From the NCBI GenBank assembly GCA_030765065.1, contig CM060988.1, positions 197,034,565 to 197,098,564 of the forward strand: DNA of 64,000 nucleotides, in the 5' to 3' direction. This DNA is from Deroplatys truncata. Lineage: Eukaryota > Arthropoda > Insecta > Mantodea > Mantidae. Positions 56,437-64,000 of the stretch are shown one piece after another. Under the pieces are notes generated by a model. That model saw only the letters and a program-made list of their open reading frames with translations, did no database searches and was not told the DNA's origin. The first letter of the stretch is position 1. Each line of letters starts with the position of its first letter. Position numbers and translations under genes: made by a program.

Positions 56437-57060
56437 GACCGAGCGAGATGTCTCCGCGGCAACGTGTGAAGCTCGTATTCGAGATTCCCGTCGGGTCGCC
56501 CACTCTCACCATGGGTTTCTTTGTGGTTTACCCGGATCGATAGGCTGTGCTGGGTTGGTTCACCTTCTACCACGAATTTCCTCTCCACCAATTCCTTTCA
56601 ACTGTTGCAGGATTTTAGGACCAGGCGACGGCGATCGGTGTGTAAATCTCCTTCTTGGTGCTTGGCGGTGCTGCTGGGGGCCCGTTCCTTCCTGAGAGTG
56701 CCTCATCTATTCACTGGACCCCCCAGGTTGGGGTAGCTACGGTAGAGTTAGCTAGCGGCAGAACAGTGGAGATTCCGCTATGTAAAGCTCCTTCTTTGTG
56801 CTTGGCGGTACTGCTGGGGGCCCGTTCCTTCCTGAGAGTGCCTCATCTATTCACTGGGCCCCCCAGGTTGGGGTAGCTACGGTAGAGTTAGCTAGCGGCA
56901 GAACAGTGGAGATTCCGCTATGTAAAGCTCCTTCTTTGTGCTTGGCGGAACTGCTGGGGGCCCGTTCCTTCCTGAGAGTGCCTCATCTATTCACTGGGCC
57001 CCCCAGGTTGGGGTAGCTACGGTAGAGTTAGCCAGCGTCAGAATTTGTGTCATGCTGAAT
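56437..57060 (+). mobile_element. SINE family A with internal 140-bp triplication
   Basis: The head (GGCAACGTGTGAAGCTCG) and body (TTTGTGGTTTACCCGGATCG, CACCTTCTACCACGAATTTC) are family A. From 56641 the 3' part is repeated with a period of exactly 140 bp (56641, 56781, 56921); the last unit is incomplete. The three units are almost identical, so the expansion is recent. Open frames through the repeat are GC-driven. Confidence 0.85.
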
Positions 57061-58427
57061 CATTAGGGATTCCAATCTTGCCATTCTTGTTCGTCTGGAT
57101 CTGGTCGCCCTTAGGTTTCTCCTCGATCCTCTCCTCCCAGGCAAGCACAAAGGGCCTACTATGCATACGTGCTAGGGGCCCCTGCGTCTGAATACTCCTA
57201 ACTGTGGGTTTTCATTATCTCAAGAATGCGGCGTGTTCTTAGCCAATAGTGTTAACCTTAAGGCGTTGCCGTTCAGCACCTACCGCTACTGCATTTAACG
57301 CCTGATAATGTACACGTTATTTAACAATTACAACATCTACAAGTCTACTACAACAATAACAGCACGGTAAATCTCTCATGTACGAAAGAAACTACGTTTA
57401 GTAACACAGCAAACAACCGAGGCCACGTGCTTCGCGCTGAAAAGAGTTGTGAACATAGTACAGGAAGCAGAAGATACACCAGTGTATGCATGTATCTGTA
57501 TGTAGGGTAATCTCAAAATCCGCTAAAACGATTTTCATAGTCCCTTCATCATTGAAAGCTCAAAACACCTTCTAATTTAATTTCATAAATTACTAAAACA
57601 TTAAAAAGAATTTACAAAGCCATTGTACTTGAATACGACACATTGAAGTTACAAAAGAACATGCTTGCGAAGAAGGTTTGACTTTAAGTGAGAATGCCAT
57701 GGAGTAGAAAATAGTTGTTATCTATAGAATATGTATGCAAAATACGGCAAATGACGCGATATTTCACTCCAGGTGTCCCAAACAAGCCGTCCTTTTCAGT
57801 TTTTTGTTTCCCCGCATACATAAGCCCAAAAGAAGTTGCCGCATCACTGCTGTTCAAAGGGGCAGTGCAGGTAGAAAACGAAAGGTCACCGAGGTAGTGC
57901 TGATGTCTGCATGTGTTTAAGTATCGGTTTCATACTGAAAGGCGTCGCGTGGTCACCTGCTTGCAGGTCGAGCCAGGTCATTCAGACAAAAAGGTAACGT
58001 TCACCAATAACGAATACACGGATATGATTACTACCTGCTGAGGCTCGAAGGCTGTGTTCTGAACCTTTTCATAATGATATAATGATGGATTATTCCAGGT
58101 ACAACGTGTTGTAAAAAATATCTATCGGCGGTGATCTAATGTTTCCCGGAAAGTTATTCTTACAGGAGCTTACATCAATACTTCCACCAAGGCAGGCAGG
58201 CATGTTTTTGCACATGCTTATTATGCTCTAATAGAAGATAGTTTAATCCTAAAGAACTTTTAAAAGTACATAAACATAATAAAATAGAATTTTGTTTAAT
58301 CTTGTTAAATTTGTGGCACCAATTGGTTATTAAATAGCCGCTAAAACACACACAAACACAAGTACTCTCACATTCAAAATCCAGACCTTGAGCATACCAT
58401 AAAATGTTTTTGTTTAAAGACAACTTT
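57061..58427. other. Unclassified stretch, no recognised gene
   Basis: The first 160 bp may be the end of the SINE above. The remainder has no motif or shared repeat. Confidence 0.35.
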
Positions 58428-58500
58428 CTAGAGCCAGCCGGGAATCGAACCCGGGACACCTCATATAGCTGGCAACTTCTCTACGGAATGAGCTCTGGGA
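58428..58500 (-). mobile_element. SINE head, tRNA-like
   Basis: On the minus strand: GAGCTCATTCCGTAGAGAAG, then GTCCCGGGTTCGATTCCCGG, a perfect box B. Box A is degraded and the arms do not fold as a tRNA. Confidence 0.5.
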
Positions 58501-59185
58501 CCAGTAATACCAGTTACAGTGTTCGTTTTCAAGCATAGGTCCTTCATATAGCGGTCTCCTCTCTGTTGATGTGGAGTAGTCCCCTTTGCAGTTCTGCTTA
58601 GGCAAACCTTTTGGCATCCGCGCTACCCGGTATAAACTAACTTCAACTAAGGACGGCTTGTGTGGGCCACCTGGTATATGTAGATGGTCACGATTTAGCA
58701 ACGAATATGCAGCAAACAAAAGAGAATAGGATATATGTACAACGGTAAAATACGCATGCGATACCATGCCAACATATTCTAATAATCCTCGAGTAAAAGA
58801 GTTTTGTTTTATTTCCTTTGTAAGTTCTAAACAAGTCCGTTAGCAAGGCATCTTAAATAATTGTATAAAAAGAAAAAAAATGCGTCCATCTAGCATTAGA
58901 AGTCTCTCAACCGATTTTTATAATTAACAACTCACAATATTGTTTTTCTCGATGGTCGCGGACTATGCGTCTTTTCCAAAGCCTAGGAGTGGGGAATCCT
59001 TATATTCACCAACTTCACCTTTATTTCGTTGTAGATCTTAAAGTGCTATGTATTATATGAAAACTGTGTACATGTTATGTTGTTAAAGAACTATGGGACC
59101 AAAGAGAGGGTACAAAGTTTTCAAATGCCACCTATTAGTTTTCAAATGCCAGGTAATTATCTAAACAATTACTTGACCATTCCGA
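58501..59185. other. Unclassified stretch, no recognised gene
   Basis: A 117-codon minus-strand frame (58767-58414) overlaps the SINE head and has no motif. Confidence 0.35.
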
Positions 59186-59335
59186 CCGATGATTGTTCCA
59201 CCGCCAAAGGCAACGTATAGGCTATGCAGCATTCACAGAACTTGGAAGACTGTCGGGGGAAGTCAAGGAAGTCAGACGTACCGCCGATGCTTCACATGCT
59301 TTTGTGAGCATTTTTCATCCATTAGGAATACCAGG
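59186..59335 (+). repeat. ~145-bp repeat shared with 11868-12008
   Basis: This copy reads GYAAFTELGRLSGEVKEVRR on the plus strand, longer open than the other copy. The parent element is unknown. Confidence 0.5.
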
Positions 59336-59423
59336 GGCTGTACGAAATTACAACAATAAGTGGTAAAGGGAAGGATTCAACATCAAAATGTTTTAGGTCA
59401 TTTTACAATTATTTAACCGAACA

Positions 59424-59800
59424 GGTGGTGCCGTGGTAACGTGTGAGCCTTGCATTCGGGAGACCCTGAGTTCGATCCTGGGGCGATCACCCACTTTAAC
59501 CCATGGAGTTTTGGTAGGCGGGCAGGCAAATGCTGGGGTGGTTCATCTTCTACCATGACTCTCCTGTCCATCATTTTCCTTTTCAATGTTGTAGGACCAG
59601 GCAATGGTGTTCGGCGGGTTGCGGCTGGACGGTGGGTGAGTTCTGTAGAGGTTTTCCCTGCCGTCGTTGCGGGACTGCTCGCCTCCGAGTGGGCCCCACC
59701 CCGGAGACTGCAGGGGATTCGATGGCTTATGTGTGTTCCAGGGCGGCGTAGGATGAGTTCGATCTGGAAACGTTAGGGACCCATAAAGAACGGGGGGAGG
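59424..59800 (+). mobile_element. SINE family A
   Basis: GTGGTGCCGTGGTAACGTGT, GAGCCTTGCATTCGGGAG and box B GAGTTCGATCCTGG, followed by CATCTTCTACCATGACTCTC and AATGTTGTAGGACCAGGCAA. This is the cleanest family A copy and a useful reference for the others. Confidence 0.8.
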
Positions 59801-60181
59801 TAAATGAAGTTAATTAAATCGTTATTCGAGTTTAACAATCTACCTGTGCAATCAGGTAGTCTGCAATACAAACCTGGGATATGAAACAGTCGAAAGCTTT
59901 TGGTGTTACTTTGAGCTGGTTCATAGAGAGAGTTTATGTCAGCCTGCCTGTGTCATTAATGAGTTAACCAAAGGGTTGAGATAATTATGTGGTCAAGGAT
60001 GTAAATAAATACAACCTTGGGATAAAGAGCTGTGTGTATTGCATTTTGCTATTTATGAGCAGTTGGGCTGTCAGTGGGTCATAAATGACTACGAGGTCAA
60101 GGACTTGTAAAGGGGAGAGAGCCATCTGTCACCACAAATCGGTACATTACTGTGTGTGACGGATTGGCTCATAATGCACAT
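59801..60181. other. No feature seen
   Basis: Weakly repetitive phrases (GTGGTCAAGGATGTAAATAA, GAGGTCAAGGACTTG) but no gene. Confidence 0.4.
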
Positions 60182-61313
60182 TTTTACTACTCTACTACTT
60201 ACCTAGAGCAAGTATTGCATTCCACCCAAAATTTCGATACCGAGGTTTCATCGGAAATAAACGATTTGAGCTCCTAACATTAAAAAAAACACTTTTAGCG
60301 CGCTCATCTTTCTGTAAACAGCATAACTCAAAAAACACCAAACTTGGTATTTAAGTTTATCGTCTTCCAAGGATGTGACATGTCGAGTTTCAAGAAATTC
60401 CCCGCACTAGCCTATACATAGAAAAAATTTCGTTATTTTGTATTTTCTCAGGAATAGCTCAAACGATTTTGATTAAAGTGCCATATGTTTAAGATATTTG
60501 CATGACAAATAATATGTTTATCTTGAATTTTCTGGGCGTATCCTGTGAAGTTCTCTTCATTTGGAACCGGGATCCGGGACAACTTAAAGAGTGAAGTATA
60601 ATGGCATCGAGTAGAGTGGAGTGAGGTGGTACCTTGGGGTGTTGTTTACCTGTGAGGAGATGACTACAGGTACACTCGCTTCCATTATGCCGTGCCCGCA
60701 GCTTTGGGAGGCATTCTACTGGCCTTCACAGGTGGAGTAGTATGCATAGCGATGTGGAGGTGCGTGTATCTGTTTACCTTTTCGCGCATGCAATGGTTCT
60801 GTTTTACGTGCGCAGTTCTAGATTATTTACATATGAATATATAACTTTAAGCAATAGCTTTACTCGTCCTCACCTGTAATAATCATGTTAAAATAACATA
60901 TAACTAAATAAAATCACGTTTTGCACAAAATCTCAACGAGAAAAATATTTTAATGGCAACATAATGTAAAACTGGAATACGTTATACCCTTCACTCTCAA
61001 AGAGGAGACACTTACTAGACATTATTGGAATCATCAACCCAATCTAAATACACAACTATAAGTAAAACTCTGTTTTGCACAATTTCTCCATAAAAAGTAT
61101 TTTAATGAAAATACAATGTAAAACTGAAGTAAATTATACTTTTTAGTATAATTTAAGCCTAGGCGGCTAAATTAGGTATTGGAGAAGAATGGAAATTGGA
61201 CGGATAATTAAAAGAATGTATTGTAGATGTGTCCTATTTGACAGTGAAAAGTAAAATGTATTTCAGTTTTACATTATGTTGCCATTAAAAAAGGGTTTTA
61301 GTTAGGTATATTA

Positions 61314-62608
61314 CGAGGGCAATTGATAATTCAAGTGACTTTTTTTTAAAGAAAATGACACTTTTTTTTTTTTCCAAAAAATCAATTTTATTTCTCAACA
61401 TAGTCTCCTTTCAATTCAATACACGTTGTCCAACATTTCTCCAATTTTTTTAGCCCTTCCAAAATATATATTTTTCTAAGTCTGCAAAATATGAGGTTGT
61501 TTCTGCCATGATGGGTTCAGTGGATTCACTGTGAATTTCTTCCCAGCGAGCCAATTTTTCGGGTTTGCGAAGAGGAAGAAGTCGCTCGGAGCCAAATCTG
61601 GAGAATATGGTGGGTGAGGTAGCAGTTCGTAGCCCAATTCCACAAATTTTGCGATGCCAATAGCTGACTTGTGTGCGGGTGCATTATCCTGGTGAAAGAG
61701 AACCTTCATCTTCACCAAATGGAGTCGTTTCTTTAACAATTCCTTGTGAAACTGATCCAGCATTGCGGCATAATATGAACCTGTGATCGTTTTACCCTTT
61801 TCCAGGTAGTGGATGTCCATCACCCCTTGTGAATCCTAAAAGACAGCTGCCATGATTTTTCCTGCCGACGGAATGGTCTTCGCTTTCTTTGGAGCAGGTT
61901 CGCCGAAGGAAATCCACTGCTTTAATTGTTGTTTGGTTTCAGGTTGATAGTAATGGATCCAAGTTTCATCAACCGTGATATAACGCCGCAAAAACTCATT
62001 CGGTTGCGCTGGAACATGTTCAAACCTCCCTGTGAAATGATCACACGGTTCCACTTGTTTTCAGCTGTGAGCAGTCGCGGCACCCATCTTGCTGACAGCT
62101 TTCTTATGCCCAAAAATTCGTGCAGAATGTTATACACCCATTCATTCGAGATGTTTAGGGTCTTGGCTATCTCACGGATTTTCACTCGACGGTCTTCCGA
62201 TACAATATCGTGAACTATGTTCACTATTTCTTCTGTTGTGACCCCTGTCGGCGTCTTGTGTTCACGGCATCTCTTGTGCTCGAACGGCCACATCGAAATT
62301 CTGTGAACCATGCCATGTGATGGAGCAGAGTCCCCATAATATTTGTTCAGCTTTTCTTCCGTTTCCTTCACCGTCTTACCACGCAAAAAGTAGTGCTTTA
62401 TCAGAACACGAAATTCACTTTTCTGCATTTTCTACGAAGCAACACACATCTGCTTATTTTAGACGCTCTCAACAATGTTCTAAGACACAAATAACGACGA
62501 CTTTCTGCGATTATAGCCGGAATAGATGTAAGACTTGCGTGCAAACAAGAAACCTGTCATTAGAATGCTCTCTCTCGCCGAAGTCATGGACTTATGAATC
62601 TGCCCTCG
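61314..62608 (-). mobile_element. mariner element, near-complete structure
   Basis: TA flanks (61312-61313, 62609-62610). Ends CGAGGGCAATTGATAATTCA and, read from the right, CGAGGGCAGATTCATAAGTC. Length 1295 bp, the typical mariner size. Inserted in the right arm of the fold-back element. Confidence 0.92.
61476..62428 (-). pseudogene. mariner transposase, DD34D, few breaks
   Basis: From Met at 62428: QKSEFRVLIKHYFLRGKTVK and SRxxKIREIAKTLNISNEWV-type helix-turn-helix regions, ITVDETWIHYYQPETKQQLK with the first catalytic Asp, KMKVLFHQDNAPAHKS with the second, LLPHPPYSPDLAPSDFFLF with the third. I count 34 residues between the second and third Asp, the classic mariner spacing. Frame changes lie near 62060-61950, and a stop near 61836 separates the open parts. 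The catalytic triad is intact, and this is the least damaged transposase in the window. A long T-run (61361-61374) follows the gene. Confidence 0.9.
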
Positions 62609-63437
62609 TATTTAAACAGGTCATCACATGTAAGTGATGATGAGTAAAAGCTATTGCTCAAAATTATATATTTATATGTGAATAATCTAGAATTGTGCAC
62701 GTAAAACAGGACGCCCTGCATGCGCGAAACGATAAACAGATACACCTCTTCCTTGCATTAGATACTATTTCACGTGTGAAGGCCAGTAGAATGCCTCCCA
62801 AAGCTGCGGGGATGGCATAAATGGAAGCGAGAGTACACTATACTTCTATCTCTCATTCCGATGTACGTGTCCTACTTCATTTTCCACCACCACTAGATTT
62901 ACCGTTTACAATAGCAAATAATGCAGCGCATTGGAGACTATGTTTGCATCAACAGTGCTGTATTTATGGAACTCTATACTAAGGTTGCACATACATTGGT
63001 TACTAAATTGTCCCGCATCCTCAGGCCGATAAGAAATAAGCTTATTCTTACTACAGTAAAAATGTAGATCTTGTTAAAACACACAGTTTATCTCAAATAA
63101 AATATTAGTGGCATTAACCAATTCCGAGATATGTTTTAATTTTTGAATTGTCAAATGCTTTGTACTTTTTTAAGGTGATTTTTCTCGTGCTGATGCAAAG
63201 AGAGTACAAATTATTTCAAAGCCACCACATAGTGATCTACTTTTAAAACATTTGACCATCACTTAAGCCTGCTGCATTCCCCTTGTACCTTCAACGAAAA
63301 GTATAATAAAACCATTTCTGAAGATGTTTATTTGAATTAACATGAAGTATATAGAACAATAAGGTTTTATAAGAATACCTTGTAGAAGAGTTGGTAGAAA
63401 AGGTCATATAATATAACAACGATTTTTTAAATGTTTA

Positions 63438-64000
63438 GAATTCAGTTGTTTCTCACAATGTCATGCAAAGATATGGAATTTGAACGCCAGCATATAAAGA
63501 GTTGACCATCGCTTCAGCCTCCTATATCCCCTTTGTACCTATAACAACATATATAATGAAAGTATTTTTGGAAACGTTTATCTCAATTAACAAGAAGATA
63601 TCTTATAAAACCTTATACAAATAAGATTTTATAAGAATACTTTGTAGAAAAAATATTCAAATAAATGATAGTGGCTACAGGAAGTCATGTGAATATAATA
63701 CATTAGACATTTTGCTTTCTCTACCTCAGCTTTATTGCAGGTAGCGGCGGTATCTATTATATTTTACCTAAAAATGTACATGTTTATAGACCGCTGAACC
63801 TAAAAAGGAAGAATAAATATTTTTGAAAGAAAGGTAAGTTTGTGTGTTTAGATGTAGAGGACTATGATAATGAAGAGCACCTGAGACACATTATGGGGAA
63901 ATAATACAGGTATATTTTAATTAAACCTGTCAGTCCTTGGTCAGAAGCTCAGATTTGACGAAATAAAGGATTAGGAGCCAGACGGAGGGACCTCCAGTAA
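63438..64000 (-). repeat. Family X, two further partial copies
   Basis: 63438-63708 is a head part (GTTGTTTCTCACAATGTCATG to CAGGAAGTCATGTGAATATA). From 63713 a diverged tail (TTGCTTTCTCTACCTC...) begins and runs off the window end. Confidence 0.6.

Larger units (their letters stand above)
60566..63026. mobile_element. Fold-back element with tandem-repeat arms
   Basis: Left arm (60670 to about 61143) and right arm (about 61160-61313 plus 62609-62835) are inverted copies: TTCCATTATGCCGTGCCCGC...CTTTGGGAGGCATTCTACTG on the left is mirrored on the right. Each arm carries subunits of roughly 160 bp (CAGTTTTACATTATGTTGCC core), twice on the left. The outer ends GGATCCGGGACAACTTA (60570) and, read from the right, GGATGCGGGACAATTTA (63020) are a plausible true terminal repeat. 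There is no coding capacity of its own. A mariner sits in the right arm. Confidence 0.75.
60182..63430 (-). repeat. Family X copy split by a fold-back element
   Basis: 60182-60560 is the tail part, and the sequence resumes at about 63040 (CTACAGTAAAAATGTAGATC) exactly where family X should continue, ending with the head near 63430. The 2.46 kb between them is the fold-back element with its own insertion. Confidence 0.75.

Noticed and set aside
56411-57016. Overlapping GC-rich frames of 70-94 codons
   Set aside because: They lie wholly inside a SINE and its 140-bp triplication.

Overview
This window reads as repeat-dense nuclear DNA from an insect, most likely one with a large, transposon-rich genome. 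I could not determine the order or species. The base composition is A+T-rich, intergenic in texture, with no operons or long conserved host genes. Nearly everything that can be recognised is a transposable element or the ruin of one. The kinds seen are Tc1/mariner-type elements (including a DD41D 'rosa'-like copy), insect-type transposases with a DUF4817-like N-terminus, a hAT element with an 8-bp target duplication, a piggyBac-type miniature, non-LTR (LINE) 3' ends, tRNA-headed SINEs, two pieces of one LTR-retroelement family, a fold-back element, several microsatellites and minisatellites, and an unclassified ~0.9-kb repeat family (called family X here). Family X is the main component, with more than 20 full or partial copies on both strands.

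Layout. 1-5 kb: SINEs, an AAT-rich tandem block, a LINE tail split by a 1.09-kb unclassified element. 5-9 kb: family X copies, a 107-bp minisatellite, a short coding remnant. 9-19 kb: a LINE RT fragment, a DD41D mariner-type element, a mariner with a LINE tail inserted against its end, and a DUF4817-type transposon with an LTR and its leader lodged directly in front of the transposase start. 20-25 kb: family X, a jockey-like RT fragment, a Tc1-like element. 25.1-26.3 kb: a minisatellite with 16 palindromic CACGTG sites at strictly stepped spacing. 26.4-29.3 kb: family X. 29.4-35.5 kb: a multiply nested block in which one transposon is split by a hAT element that itself holds a piggyBac-type miniature, an LTR piece and a LINE tail, and which also carries a second copy of the 1.09-kb element. 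36-39 kb: family X split by a SINE and a LINE tail. 39-41.1 kb: the cleanest unique DNA, with one possible host first exon on the minus strand. 43.1-49.3 kb: a tandem array of whole, head-only and tail-only family X units. 50-60 kb: SINEs (one with an internal 140-bp triplication), family X, a TA-flanked inverted-repeat element and half of a fold-back element. 60.2-63.4 kb: family X split by a palindromic fold-back element that is itself split by a mariner.

Nothing here forms a pathway. The information lies in insertion order and repeat architecture. All readings are by eye; boundaries are usually good to a few bases where a target-site duplication is stated and to tens of bases elsewhere. 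No host gene is certain.
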